Assembly (NCBI GenBank): GCA_022036555.1
Contig: CM039134.1
Coordinates: 11,098,818-11,162,817, forward strand
DNA: 64,000 nt
Direction: 5' to 3'
Origin: Microstegium vimineum
Lineage: Eukaryota > Streptophyta > Magnoliopsida > Poales > Poaceae
Within the stretch, counting starts at the first letter, position 1, and each line of letters opens with the position of its first letter. Both the position numbers and the translations under genes were made by a program. Positions 35,876-49,162 of this stretch are shown here, in pieces. The notes beneath the pieces were generated by a model. That model saw nothing but the letters and a program-made list of their open reading frames with translations, was not told where the DNA came from and ran no database searches.

Positions 35876-35879
35876 TATT

Positions 35880-38868
35880 AGCTATAAGATCTTTCCAATA
35901 ATACTATATTCTAGCAATAGCTTATTATATGATTAGTCTTGTATGATACTCTCGTATGATCTTGGAATATGTGTACGAGCCTAACTCTTGATCAATAGCA
36001 GATTTCTCTCTTTTCTATTAAAGTATGAAAAAAATGCTTAGAGCTAGCTTATGAATCACCCATTGTGGGTTTTTCGAAATATCGCTTTGATATTCATGTT
36101 GGTCAAATTTTCTTAAGTTTGATTATGTTTGTATGAAGTATTAACAATATTTATATCTATAAATAAGTTTATTATGAAAATAGGTTCAACATTTTATCCA
36201 AGATATTAGTAATTTATGTATATATCTGTTCAAAGGTAAAAGTGTTTAACTCCTCAGAAAACAAGAATAATAAGGTCTAGAAAAGGAAGTTAAGAGTGGA
36301 GATTCGAAAACTACAAATTTACAATGATTTTGAAAAAAAAAACATGGTTTTAGAAACTACTAGAGAGCTTGTTGTATATAAGCACCCGTGTTTTTGTAAA
36401 ATACTTTGCAAAATCATAGTATTTATTTGATGCACTAAAAATCTATATTTTAAAATGTCCTTAACTAGTATTTTTTCCAAAGAAGCAAGAACCTTTGAGA
36501 TGTCCCTTTGAGATGGCATTCTTTTACCCGCCAAAACGAGCATGAAAAAAACCACGACCACAAATCAATTGATGAAAATAAGGTTAAAACAAATGAATAG
36601 CTAAAAACAGCATGTTGTAGTTCATCAACGACCCGCAAATGACAAAGCTTCACATATGTCTTTGTTGTCAACTAGTTGAAATAGTGACATTGCATCTTTG
36701 ACTTATCTTTGCCTTTACCGCAACATTGACACACTCATTGTTGTTGTTTAATATATGATTTATTTATAATAAACTAGAGATTTTTGGGAGCTTGTAAGTG
36801 TTGTTTCAGTGCTACAACATGATTTTTATGTTAATAAGGTGGGATTCATCACCAAGGAGAAAAAGCTCCAGTAAATAACATGATTATTGATTAGCACCAC
36901 ATGTAGCAAGATATTACATTCTCGGTTCTCGTTGCTCAAATCAAAGCCAAGGATTCGATAGATCTATACCTCTAGAGTCCAATAACAGAGAGACTAGGGG
37001 TGCACCATTGGATGGAGGCCAGCATCATCCTAACTAATATATGTACATTGATTGTGAACATGAGCATTATTTGGATAGCTAGTACCAAAATTTGGCAATG
37101 AATAGCCAGAGTTAGTTTATCTTCTATTCCATGTGTCATTGATTTCTTAGCATGAGTTTGTCCACCCAAAACTCAATCAGGATCGACATAAACCAAATGT
37201 GCCCTAGTAGGACTAGCTACTAGGTCACCCTTGTATATTTTGCTCTAACCCATCCCATACGAGTGTGATTGGCTACATGGCCAAGTATATATATATATAT
37301 ATGGTGTACATTAGAATCAGACGGTTAAGCATGGTCATCCAATGTGCATGCAAGCTCGTTTGGTTTAATTTCTTCACTCGGACTAGTCTAGATTTGCCAC
37401 TTGATTAGTTGCTTGGTTGTGGGTTGAATTTAACTACAAATTGCATTTCCTATGCACACAAAGCATCGTGCAAGTGAGCCTCATAGGAAATAGATTTCAA
37501 TTTCATTTTAGAGCCAAGTCAACGAACACCTGCATGCATCCCCAACCAATAAAACATCCCAAACTTATATCACGCGAGCCAAGTTGTGTATGATTCATCC
37601 AATCAATTACGTCCTACATGTATGTCAGTTGAGCACGTGAACCAAGTCGATAACAAGAGTAGTGAAGCACGGGCAAATGAGTAGACACATGAATGGATTG
37701 ACAAACATTAAGGCGAGTGGCAAGCGCGTGTTTGGCTCTCTCGATGGCTTCTCTTGCTTCGCCTCTTGTTAGCATTGGTGAGCCAATATTGTTCTCCTAT
37801 ACAATAGAGAGGAGAAATCTTGTCAACACAGACCTTGAGGCAAAACTTCTAGAGAACCAAACACTTATATTGATTACTAGCTAAGCAAAATAAGGCGAGG
37901 TCTTGCCTGAGGACCAAACACATCTGCTTCAACCAACACAACTAATTGGTGCTAGGGTAAATAGGAAGAGAAGAGAAATGAGAGGAGGAATATATGGCAC
38001 ACAAGATGTGAACATTTGTCGTTAGCTTCACCCTCTCCATTATCTATTTAAATTCCCTCTCTTGCTAGCACCCAACAAAGCACGTAGGAGTAAAGTGCCC
38101 TAAGATGATTTGTTTTTACTCCTACCACGACAGAGTGTCACACTAATAAATGCTAGATCAGGGATATACAAAGAACATTTTTTAAACTGATATAATGGGC
38201 ATAGAAGTTACTGAATTTCGTAAAACTTTTCAATTATTTGCATGGAGAATGAAGTTGGTCCTTTTATACTTTGACTCGGTATTTTTCACATGTGATGTGC
38301 CATGTGCATCATGTGTTCTCGATCTGTATCATTATATCAAAATATGCATTGTTTATTAAACAATTAAAAAAATTATATGCAATTAATTATGGTTTGTTAC
38401 AACTGCTAAACTTCAGTGGAAAAAGTTGATACCACCTTCATGATCTTGCTCGGATGAACAAGGGAAGTCCCACCTAGAAACTATGAGATGGTTTTCATAC
38501 TCATCAAGTCATATAGAAACTACATAAAGAAATAATATCCCTAATGGATAGTTTCTTAGACGTCTACACAAGAATCAAGATAGGAAGAGATATGATATGT
38601 GAATGATGGGAGAGAGAAGACAAGTCATTGAACAAAAATATATTTTTGTAAAAAAATACGTCCATTAAAAATATGATTTACTTGTGTAGTGTATATACGA
38701 CTTGATGAGTATGGAAACCATATTTCTGAGTTGGAACTGCCCTATTAATTCCATGTGTGTGCGGAATTATCCAAGGACTTGATCCATATATCTGATTGAC
38801 TACAAATGATATAGTATGATGTGTGTATCTTTCAGCCAATGAATGCAAGTGCACATATATTTACCATG
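35880..38868. other. Intergenic, no gene called; one weak MITE candidate
   Basis: AT-rich sequence without a recognisable protein. About 37728-37925 has ends GTGTTTGGCTCTCTCGATGG and, reverse-complemented, GTGTTTGGTCCTCAGGCAAG, so it may be a Tourist-like MITE. A TA microsatellite lies at 37287-37302. The open frames at 36319-36671 and 36972-37169 (minus) look random. Confidence 0.4.
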
Positions 38869-38870
38869 TA

Positions 38871-39102
38871 CTTTCTTTGTCCCTAAATAATAATTATTAT
38901 TGGTGTATGTGCCACAAGTTTGACTCGATTGGTAGAAAATACATACAATATTTGTATGTCTAATAAATTTATTAAAAATCTAGATTCAAATATATTTTGA
39001 ATAATACTAATTATATATCATAAATATTTATATTTGTAATATATATTTAGTCAAAAATATTTTTTGGAATCGCAAACGATAGTTATTTAGGGACAGAATG
39101 AG
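38871..39102. mobile_element. Stowaway MITE with TA duplication
   Basis: The left CTTTCTTTGTCCCTAAATAATAA pairs with the reverse complement of the right, CTCATTCTGTCCCTAAATAACTA. TA is present at 38869-38870 and 39103-39104. 232 bp. Confidence 0.8.
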
Positions 39103-39173
39103 TAAGCATCTTAAAATCAAAACATTAAACGGCAAATTTCAAAACATTATATGGCCCTCGCCGGCCCGCCTTG

Positions 39174-39317
39174 CAGTGGCGGAACTAGGGGGGCGAGGAG
39201 GGGCCGTGGCCCCCATCCGACAGAAAATACACCTTATTTATGTTATTTATATATACATATATTTATATACATGTATATATACTGGCCCTGTATCTCGTTT
39301 AGCTGGTTCCGCCACTG
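39174..39317. mobile_element. Short hAT-type MITE with perfect 8-bp duplication
   Basis: The ends are CAGTGGCGGAACTAG and, reverse-complemented, CAGTGGCGGAACCAG. CCGCCTTG flanks it at 39166-39173 and 39318-39325. 144 bp, with a TA-rich centre. Same terminus class as the element before EGY1. Confidence 0.88.
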
Positions 39318-39329
39318 CCGCCTTGTGAC

Positions 39330-41620
39330 CGTGCATGACAGGGAGGTTGCTAGCTTCGGCTTCAGCGCCGACGGACCTCGCGACGTCGACTCCCAAGGCC
39401 GCTGCCTGCTAAGCTCAAGCGCAGCCGCCCGGTGGCGCCGCCTGCGTTGCTTGCTTGCTTTATGCTTACTTCAGTCACTGGTTAGTTCGTGTTCCAAATG
39501 AAGAGAAGAGCATTGGGAGCATGAGCAGAGCAACAACAGAAAAGAAAACACACAAAGAATCTAGAGATACAAGTGAAGCACATGATTTTTTTTAGAGACC
39601 ACGTTGTTGCACGTTTTTCATTAAGCAGAAGCACATGGTGAAGGCCTTTGCTGCGGTACTCCCAAATGATTGTGAGCCCTTCATTTATTTTGATCGGACG
39701 ATTCTAGTCACATATTACCTCTGAGGAGGTAATAGGCGATATATATTTTTTTTATTTATTCATTTTAAGATAAATTATGAAATTTTTAGATATAAGAAAT
39801 CTTTTTCTAGATTTAATTGATACACGTGTGATTTTGATAGATCTTTTTTTACTTTACAATTTTGAACTTGATATGTTTTGATTGTCGTGTAATTTAACAT
39901 GTCACAATAATACTTTTAAACTTGCATGTTGACAAACGTGACGTGTACTTGATTTCTGTGTGACGTGACATCATGTATAAATTATATGAATTGGTTAATG
40001 ATGTTTAATGGATTTTATTAGATAACAATATGTTTCTCACTTGACTGTACTGTCTAACCATTTTAATGCAATAGTTCATAAAGATCTAAAATAATTTTGG
40101 ATGTATACAAATTAAAAATATGATTCTAAAAATCTAGAAATGTATTTATTAATATTTTTTTGTTCTTACCATAGCATAGAGGTAATATCTGGATGCCCTT
40201 TATTTTTCCAGTGAAACGTTTTGTCACGTATTTTTATTCTAGAAAACAACTTCATCACATATTAGCTTTATTTTCACGGTAGCACAGAGGTAAATCTAGA
40301 AAGTTTTTTTCACATGAGTTAATTTCCGTGCTTGTAAAGTAGGAACAACAAAAAATAAAGGGCCAAGGCACATGCGGCTTTTGTTTCCATGATTTAGATT
40401 TGGCAATATTTTTCCTTTTCTAGATTAATTAACTAGTTGATTAAATGATTTTAAAAAACTAAAAAGTCTAAAAAATCAAGGGCTTAGATCTATTTGAGAT
40501 ATTACCTCCTAAGAAGTAAAGAGAGTACCATAGCATTGCCCATGGTGAATGATTGGTCTTTTATTTACGTACACTAGGAGAAAATGACCCGCTGTAAATC
40601 ATAGTTTGTTGCCTTGTGTTATAGAAACTGTACTAGTTTTTTTTTCATTGGGACTGCCCTAAGCAAAGCAAACAAAAATCGTTAGAACTGCTGGGTGAGC
40701 AAAGCATTTTCAAGCCCCCCTGGCGCGCAGGAAATGCTAACTCGACCCAAAGGCATGCAGCTACGATCCATCCAATCCACTGACCCTGGGCCTGGAAGCG
40801 AAATGCATTGCTCCACCAACCAGCGGCGCTCATGTGGCACTTCCTTCGCGTTAGGCAAGCAGCCGAGGCGACAGGAAAACGCCGCGGTGGACCCACCCGT
40901 GACGCCACCGGTCCTGCTCCTGGTCCTGGACGCCTGGACCTCAAGTCCTCGACACTGTACCGGAACCAGATACTTGAGATAAACCCGTTCGGATGGATAG
41001 AGCCATTGCCTCATTGGTCATACACTCGTAGGTATAGGTCCGGACGTCCGGTTCATAAAAAAGGTTCACGTTTTTCATATGGTATATTTATTCTCTTCAT
41101 TTCAAATTAAATCAATTTACAAGATTATCGCATTCTTAAATTTCATTATGGGGAAATACACTAAATTTGTAACACTAACAATCAGTGATGTTAGTTTTTT
41201 TTTTGCGAACAACCATGTTAGTTTTTTTTTTTTTTGCGAACAACCAGTGATGTTAGTTGACATAGCCCACACAACACGACTCACGAGTCACACGAGCGGC
41301 CGCTAGAGAAAACTAGCAGGCACTGCTGATCTTGTTCCTGGTGCTGAAAAGTTGGTCGCGGCAGCAAATTGAACCAGTCAGCTCACTTTAGTAGTGTGTC
41401 TTTAATTTCACGTTACATTAAAATTAGGTTGCTTGTATAACATAGTAATTGTTATTGCACGAAAATGTCACCGTTTTGGCCAGACAATTTTTTAGACATG
41501 TTTTGTAGCGCTTTTGTTCTAGCATTTTAGGGCTAGATATAGATATTAAAAATGTAAAGTGTTATCATTTTTTTTGTTTTAGCCATGTAAAGTCTACTAT
41601 TTAGCTTGTATAATACTATA
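39330..41620. other. Intergenic, no gene called
   Basis: Mostly AT-rich. A GC-richer patch at 40690-41030 has open frames on both strands without domains. ATATTACCTC with a nearby GAGGTAAT occurs near 39712 and 40499 and could mark an unrecognised element, but its ends do not pair convincingly. GTTAGTTTTTTTTTTGCGAAC is repeated near 41190 and 41218, a small tandem duplication. Confidence 0.4.
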
Positions 41621-41625
41621 TGTTA

Positions 41626-41763
41626 AGTTTTGTTTGTATGCACATGTATCCATCTCAATTCACATGTGTTGAAATGGATTAGAGTGAAATTTAGTTTAAT
41701 TTTCACATAATACACTTCAATCCATGTGGATAGAGAGAAATACATGTGCTACCAAACAAGACC
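41626..41763. mobile_element. Tourist-like MITE with TTA duplication
   Basis: The left AGTTTTGTTTGTATGCACATG and the reverse complement of the right, GGTCTTGTTTGGTAGCACATG, form the inverted ends. TTA flanks at 41623-41625 and 41764-41766, as expected for PIF/Harbinger-derived MITEs. 138 bp. Confidence 0.7.
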
Positions 41764-41850
41764 TTAGTAAATGTTGGCATAATATTGAGCCCAATGGAAT
41801 TTTTTGTTTTGGCTTATAACTAGTGCTTATTGCCTTAGCTCTGTTGAAAT

Positions 41851-42617
41851 TGTTGGAATTTATATGGGCTTGGCCCAATAATAAATTCAGAAATTTCTAA
41901 TAAATCTCAAAGGCCCATGCATGAAAGCAAGAGGGGATGTGGGAACTATTTAGTACCACCTTGTTTGTGGAAGTGGAGGTATTGGTTGGACCGGACTATA
42001 TAACTAGACTATCGGTCACGCCAATAAATCATAAAAATTAAGAGCTAGAGTTTCTACCTCTTCTCGCTGTTGCGCCACCATAGCTACTCTAGTCCGATCG
42101 TCGGCGTGCACCGACGACCGGGCGAGCAGGTCTCCGAAACCCTTGTCTTCGTGATCCTGCAGCGGGAGAAGACGAATAAGCTTTTTGGGAAGCGCTCTTC
42201 GCGCGACTGCTCCCAATCTTCACGACGGGTCGTCTTCCGTCCAAGTCAGGCAGTGCTACGTCTCGGCGTATTCGTCGTCAGCTGAACAGAAGTCTACCGC
42301 CGTCGCTGATCGACATCGACGACATCGACATCATCTTTAACAACCTGAACGTTGCTCGATCGACACCTGCATCTTCGCCGTCTTCACCGCAATCTACTAC
42401 TTCTACAACTAGTAGGTATAAACCTCATGATCTAATCTTATCGTTCATATTGTCCAATCTATCTAGTATACAAGCCATGTTTATGCTAGTTAACTTGAAC
42501 ATGTTATGTGATATGTGGTTTAATCATATTAATATGCATTACATGTTTATTCTAATTTCTCAATCTGTCATGATTTATATTCTGGTATTAATCTGGAAAT
42601 TGTCATATATTTCAACA
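41851..42617 (+). repeat. 5' LTR of the 41.8-48.0 kb copia element
   Basis: 767 bp, TG...CA. It contains a GC-richer middle (42060-42300) and ends TCATATATTTCAACA. The usual TGGTATCAGAG primer site is not seen right after it; the next bases are ATCCAAAAACCTTATTG. Confidence 0.88.
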
Positions 42618-42654
42618 ATCCAAAAACCTTATTGTAGATTTCCAGAATTATCTA

Positions 42655-45600
42655 TGGCTAGTTTTGTTGACGCGTTGAAGCCAGAAAAGTTTAATGGTGC
42701 AAACTTTAAGAGGTGGTCCGTCAGGGTCACAGATTGGCTTACTGTTATGAAAGTTTTCTAGGTCATAGATGGCTTGCCCGAGGGTAATATCTCTGATGAA
42801 GATCAGAGAAAATACCAGGAAGCTAATAAAATCTTTATGGAAGCTGTGCGTATTGTGGTGTCGGATCATATCTATGATGCCCTCATGCACTATGAAGATG
42901 CACAGTCTCTGTGGAACTATCTGAACTCCACATATGGAGCTTCGGATGTAGGCAAAGAGCTATATCTCATGGAGAGCTTCCATGACTATAAGATGGTTGG
43001 AAACAAATTTATGGTCGAGCAAGCTCATGAGGTGCAACGCATGGCAAAGGAACTTGAGCTCCTTAAGTGTGTTATACCCGATGAATTTGTGGCTGGTTGC
43101 ATTATTGTAAAGTTGCCTTCTTCATGGAGGAACTTCGCCACAAGTCTTAAACACAAGAGACAGAAAATATCAGTTAAAAACCTGATAGCATCTCTTGATG
43201 TTGAAGAGAAGGCTCGGGCTAAAGATAACACTGAGAAGGGGAACGAGGATATAGCTAGTGCCCACTTTATCCAGAGAAACCATGGCAAGAACAAAGTAAA
43301 GGTTAAGCTTTTCAATGCCAAATCAACTACTCCCTTCAAGAAGAAGAAAGACAAAGCTGAGATGCCTTGCTTCACCTGTGGAGAGCTTGGTCATTTTGCT
43401 AAAGACTGTCCGGAACGAGCGGACCGAAAAGAGAAAAAGAAGGTCAACCTCGTGACTACTAGCAAAACTGATGACGGGTTTGGTAATTTCCCTACTGTAC
43501 TATCAGTTTTTCAATCACCAAGTTGGTGGGTTGATACAGGTGCTAATATTCACGTGTGTGCTGATATCTCTTTGTTTTCTTCTTACCAGGGGCTCCAAGG
43601 TTCCTCCGTCCTAATGGGGAATGGGTCACATGCTTTTGTTCATGGTGTTGGCACGGTAGATTTGAAGTTTACTTCGGGGAAGATCGTATAATTGAAGAAC
43701 GTGCAACATGTCTCTACTATTCGCAAGAACATTGTTAGGGTATCCCTTCTTTTGAGAGATGGGATTAAAGTAGTATTAGAGTCCAATAAAGTAGTTATGT
43801 CCAAGCATGGATAATTTATTGGTAAAAGCTATGAATGCGGAGGCTTGTTCCGCTTATCTTTGGCAGATTTTAGTAATAAGTCAGTTAATCATATTTGTGG
43901 CACCATTAATGATAATTCAAGTGTTTGGCATTCTCATTTATGTCATGTGAATTTTGGCTTGATGTTGCGTTTATCTAGCTTGAGTTTAATTCCAGATTTC
44001 ACTATTGCCAAAGGTTTTAAGTGCCATAGTTGTGTGCAATCAAAGCAACCTCGAAAGCCTCATAAGGCAGCGGAGGAGAGAAACTTGGCGCCTCTTGAAC
44101 TCATACATTCTGATCTTTGCGAGATGAATGGTGTGTTGACAAAAGGTGAAAAGAAATATTTCATGACTTTAATTGATGATGCAACTAGATTTTGCTATGT
44201 TTACTTGCTAAAAACTAAAGATGAATTGCTAGACTACTTTAAAATCTATAAGGCTGAAGTTGAAAATCAGTTAGAGAGAAAGATTAAACATCTAAGGTCT
44301 GATCGTGGTGGTGAATATTTTTCTATACTATTTGATGAGTTCTGTGTGGAACATGACATTATTCATGAGAGGACAGCTCCCTATTCACCCGAATCAAACG
44401 GGATTGCCGAGAGGAAAAACCGCACGTTGACTGACTTAGTGAACGCCATGTTAGACACTGTTGGACTATCTAAGGCATGGTGGGGAAGCTTTATTGACTG
44501 CGAGTCATGTCCTGAATAGAATTCCAAACAGAAATAAAGAAACAACTCCATATGAGATATGGGTTGGTAGGAAACCATCATTTTCATACTTGTGCACGTG
44601 GGGATGTTTGGCGAAAGTCAATGTTCCAATTTCTAAGAAGCGTAAGCTTGAGCCGAAGACTGTGGACTATGTCTTTCTAGGATATGCTCACCACAGCATT
44701 GCTTATAGATTTTTAGTAGTAAAATCTGAAGTTCTTGATATGCATGTAGATACAATCTTTGAATCTCGTGATGCTGTATTTTTTGAGAATATATTTCCTA
44801 TGAAAGATATGCATAGCAATGCTAAATTTTCTACTAAATTAGCCCATGTTTTTACTATACCTATCGAGCATCCTGTTGAGTCTTTTGAACAACCACTTGA
44901 AGAAGTCTTAGAGGAGGATGGCAATAAAGTTCCTGTGAGGAACAAGAGACAAAGGATTGCAAAATCTTTTGGTGATGATTTCATTGTGTACCTTGTGGAT
45001 GATACTCTCACTTCTATCACAGAGGCATATGCATCACCAGATGCAGATGATTGGAAAGAAGCTGTTCATAGCGAGATAGACTCAATTCTTTCTAATGGAA
45101 CTTGGGAGTTATCTGAATTGCCATTTTGTTCTAAACCCATTGGTTATAAGTGGGTGTTCAAGAAGAAGCTGAGACCTGATGGTACTATTGATAAGTACAA
45201 GGCTCGACTTGTGACTAAGGGTTATACTCAAAAGGAAGGCGAGGATTTCTTTGATACTTATTCACATGTTGCTAGAATGACCACTATTCGAGTTCTACTT
45301 TTCCTGGCTACCTCATATGGTCTTCTCGTTCATCAAATGGACGTGAAGACAACGTTTCTTAATGGAGAGTTGGATGAGGAGATTTATATGGATCAACCTG
45401 ATGGGTTTGTAGTAAAAGGTGAAGAGCAAAAGGTGTGTAAGTTATTGAAATCGTTGTATGACTTGAAACAAGCACCTAAATAATGGCATGAGAAGTTTGA
45501 CACTACTTTAACTAGTGCGGGCTTTGCTGTTAATGATGTTGATAGGTGTGTGTACTATCGACATGGTGGGGACCAATCTGTTATTCTATGCTTATATTTT

Positions 45601-46560
45601 GATGATATTTTAATCTTTGGAACAAATATTGATGTCATAAATGAAGTCAAGTCTTTTCTGTCAAAGAGTTTTGACATGAAAGATTTAGGAGAAGCTGATG
45701 TAATTCTAAATATCAAGCTGATTAAGGAAGAGAGTGGGATTACTTTGTCGCAATCACACTATGTTGAGAAGCTTTTAAGCCGATTTGGCTTTATGGATAG
45801 CAAGCCTTCTCCAACACCTTATGATCCTAGTGTGGCACTAAGAAAGAACAAAAAGAGTGCTAAAGATCAGTTGAGATATTCTCAAATTGTCGGTTCACTC
45901 ATGTATCTAGCTAGCGCAACCAGGCCAGATATCTCTTTTGCTGTGTGCAAATTGAGTAGGTACATATCCAACCCAGGTGATAATCATTGAAATGCACTTG
46001 AAAGGGTCTTGCGCTATCTTAAAGGTACAATGAGTTTTGGGATTCACTATTCTGGGCACCCAGCTGTGCTAGAGGGATATAGTGATGCGAACTGGATTTC
46101 TGATATTGATCAAATCTATGCCACTAGTGGGTATGTTTTTACTCTTGGAGGTGGCACAATGTCATGAAGGTCTTGTAAACAGACTATTTTGACTAAGTCA
46201 ACCATAGAAGCAAAACTTACTGCTTTAGATACAACATCTATAGAGGCAGAGTGGCTGTGTGAGCTCTTGTGTGACCTGCCGGTGGTTGAAAAACCAATAC
46301 CGACTATCCTTATGAACTGTGATAATCAAACAGTGATCACTAAAGTGAATAGCGCAAAGGATAATGTGAAGTCAACAAGACACGTTAAAAGACGTTTGAA
46401 GTCTGTCAGGAAGCTGAGAAATTCCGGAATGTGATAGAAATTGCATCAAGGGAGATGGGTATGAGACCCATGTGAGTTTGCAATAGTAGTAACCCAACCT
46501 TTTTGATCGGAGATCCCATGACTAAGGATCTAGGAAGAACAAGCTATTGATAAACTGAGG
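42655..46560 (+). pseudogene. Copia gag-pol of the 41.8-48.0 kb element, broken
   Basis: From the ATG at 42655 (MASFVDALKPEKFNG) the domains run in order: gag, a CCHC knuckle CFTCGELGHFAKDC (about 43366-43410), protease WVDTGANIH (about 43525), integrase with HLCHVNF, then LIDDATRFCYVY and SPESNGIAERKN, reverse transcriptase with WVFKKKLRPDGTIDKYKARL and a changed YFDDILIFG (normally YVDD), and RNase H near 46180-46430. In-frame stops fall at 42760-42762, 43689-43691, 43812-43814, 45481-45483, 45988-45990 and 46165-46167. A frameshift lies at 44482-44485 in a G run. It cannot be translated as one protein. Confidence 0.88.
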
Positions 46561-47037
46561 AGAGTATAACTATAAACCCTCTCTAAGTGAAGATGCAAAT
46601 ACTCTCAAAAGCAATGAGGCACTGTATGGTAGGTTGACTAAATGCCTTAATATGTTATATTGACTTTCATTAGCGAAGATGTTCTACAGAGCATTCTTGA
46701 AAGAACATACCTATATGAGTTCGATTGTTAAAACGTCGCAGTCTATGAGACTTGGGTAGTCTCTAGTAAACTCATTAAGAGACCACAGAGTACGACGTAT
46801 ATGCTCAACTCACGGAGTAAGGCTATTGGTGGTCAGGTACTAGTTTGGCTTTGGGTAAAGCTCATTCGCACAAAACTTGCAATTCAATGCGTAGTCCATT
46901 GTTCAAGTTGTGGATGAGTGTAACTTGAGGTTCTAGGCGGAAGTTCAACTTCACAGTCTCTGCCGAAACACTGGTATATCAAACAAGAGCGAGAACAGAC
47001 AAATATCTAAATGGGTATTTGAGATCTGGTGGGGGAT

Positions 47038-48008
47038 TGTTGGAATTTATATGGGCTTGGCCCAATAACAAATTCAGAAATTCCTAATAAATCTCAAAGA
47101 CCCATGCATAAAAGCAAGAGGGGATGTGGGAACTATTTAGTACCACCTTGCTTGTGAAAGTGAAGGTATTGGTTGGACCGGACTATATAACTAGACTATC
47201 GGTCACGCCAATAAATCATAAAAATTAAGAGCTAGAGTTTCTACCTCTTCTCGCTGTTGCGCCACTATAGCTACTCTAGTCCGATCGTCGGCGTGCACCG
47301 ACAACCGGACGAGCAGGTCTCCGGAACCCTTGTCTTCGTGATCCTGCAGCGGGAGAAGGCGAATAAGCTTTTTGGGAAGCACTCTTCGCGCGACTGCTCC
47401 CAATCTTCACGGCGGGTCGTCTTCCGTCCAAGTCAGGCGGTGCTACGTCCCGGCGTATTCGTCGTCAGCTGAACCGAAGTCTACCGCCGCCGCTGATCGA
47501 CATCGACGACATCGACATCATCTTTAACAACCTGAACGTTGCTCCATCGACACCTGTATCTTCGCCGTCTTCACCGCAATCTACTACTTCTACAACTAGT
47601 AGGTATAAACCTCGTGATCTAATCTTATCGTTCATATTATCCAATCAATCTAGTATACAAGCCATGTTTATGCTAGTTAACTTGAACATGCTATGTGATA
47701 TGTGGTTTAATCATGTTAATATGCAGTACATGTTTATTCTAGTCCTCAATCTGTCATGATTTATATTCTAGTATTAATCTGAAAATTGTCATATATTTCA
47801 ACAATAATATAAACCTCGTGATTTAATTTTATCGTTTATATTGTCCAATCTATCTAGTATACAAGCCATGCTTATGCTAGTTAACTTGAACATGTTATGT
47901 GATATGTGGTTTAATCATATTAATATGTAGTACATGTTTATTCTAGTTTCTTAATCTGTCATGATTTATATTCTGATACTAATCTGAAAATTGTCATATA
48001 TTTCAACA
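47038..48008 (+). repeat. 3' LTR with a duplicated tail
   Basis: 47038-47803 matches the 5' LTR end to end. 47804-48008 then repeats the last 205 bp of the LTR (TATAAACCTCGTGATTTAAT... to ATTTCAACA), with its own substitutions. The target flank follows the second end, so the duplication is inside the element. Confidence 0.82.
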
Positions 48009-48013
48009 GAAAC

Positions 48014-48915
48014 TAGAACCAATTAGTTCATAGTTAGTGGTTTACTGTTGCAATTGCAATGGATAAGAGTACAAACCTGCTCCTACTTGATAATCGACGC
48101 CACACTACCAGTGTCCTATGTTGTTATGACTTATGAGTTATGACGGTGCCCCTAGACCACAGGCGTGCGCATGGGTAATGAAAACCACCCAATCCATTCC
48201 ATCCATGACCCACCCAAAACGTGAGAAAGGATTAATACATGGGACATGCAGATATTGGTTCGAAGTTGAACCATATGACCCATGGGTGATTGTTTTTCTC
48301 CTTGTTGAATCAGCGGGCTTCTAGCAACGAGAACTTGTTGCATTCAGTGAACTTGCCCACCTCTCGTATTTAGGCTGTCAAATCTATAGCTATTTTTTTT
48401 AATCCAACTTTTACTTACGAAAAAATCTTTGGCAAGACACATTTTAGTCGTAAACGAAATAGGCCCATGGTTTTAGAGATTGAATGCGCAAGTGCGATGG
48501 GAAGGTGATTTTTTTTTCAAGACGTTTGAGTAGAATTTGGAGATTGATATACCAATACATTATCTGCACACACAATTAGTAGTAAGGAAAAATAGGCAAA
48601 TCTAGACAAATATTGTATTTTTATATTTGATTATAAATTATAAGGGTCATAGATACTTTTTTAGCAACTGGTCATAGATATCTGACCTCACGTAATATAG
48701 TTTATTACTCTCTCTCGTGAATAGAAACTTTCTCACCATAAAAAACTTTTATAAAAAGTATGGCCTTGAGACAAAATATGGCAACACATTAATACTAGGC
48801 TAGTTTGGATACATCTATTTTCTATGAGGTAGAAGGAAATGTAGGAGATTATTGAGAAAATAAGGTACTTCCTCCGTGTTAAATTATAACACGTTTTGGT
48901 ATTTTTACATTCATA
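48014..48915. other. Intergenic, no gene called
   Basis: AT-rich sequence. No conserved protein or transposon pair of ends is seen. Short open frames near 48133-48343 occur on both strands and look random. Confidence 0.45.
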
Positions 48916-49162
48916 CTCCCTCCGTCTCAAATTACAAGACATCTCAAGAATCTTGGAGAGTCAAAACATCTCAAGTTTAACCAAACTTATGACAATATAA
49001 TAATATTTATGATGTCAAATAAGTATTATTAGATTTGTTATCAATTGTATCTTTATAGTATGCATATTTGATGTCATAAATCTTTATAATTTTATCTATA
49101 ATTGTTGGTCGCTTTGACTCTACGAAATTCTTGGAACGTTTTATAATTTAGGACGGAGGGAG
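48916..49162. mobile_element. Stowaway MITE with TA duplication, upstream of DDB2
   Basis: CTCCCTCCGTCTCAAATTACAAG at the left pairs with CTCCCTCCGTCCTAAATTATAAA from the right. TA lies at 48914-48915 and 49163-49164. It is 247 bp and closely related to the copy in DDB2 intron 1 (49995-50254). It ends 300 bp before the DDB2 start codon. Confidence 0.9.

Larger units (their letters stand above)
41851..48008 (+). mobile_element. Ty1/copia LTR retrotransposon, full-structure but inactive
   Basis: The 5' LTR 41851-42617 and 3' LTR 47038-48008 both begin TGTTGGAATTTATATGGGC and end ATATTTCAACA. A polypurine tract (GGTGGGGGAT, about 47028-47037) precedes the 3' LTR. Flanks are GAAAT (41846-41850) and GAAAC (48009-48013), a duplication with one change. 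The interior holds gag, protease, integrase, reverse transcriptase and RNase H in copia order, broken by six stops and one frameshift. The LTRs differ at about 30 of 766 compared positions by eye, mostly transitions. Confidence 0.9.

Noticed and set aside
39712..40515. Possible 0.8-kb element with ATATTACCTC at both ends
   Set aside because: The ends are arranged partly as direct rather than inverted repeats, and no duplication was found.
42016..42285. Small frames in the copia 5' LTR, repeated at 47203-47472
   Set aside because: They recur because the LTR is duplicated; LTR sequence here is non-coding.
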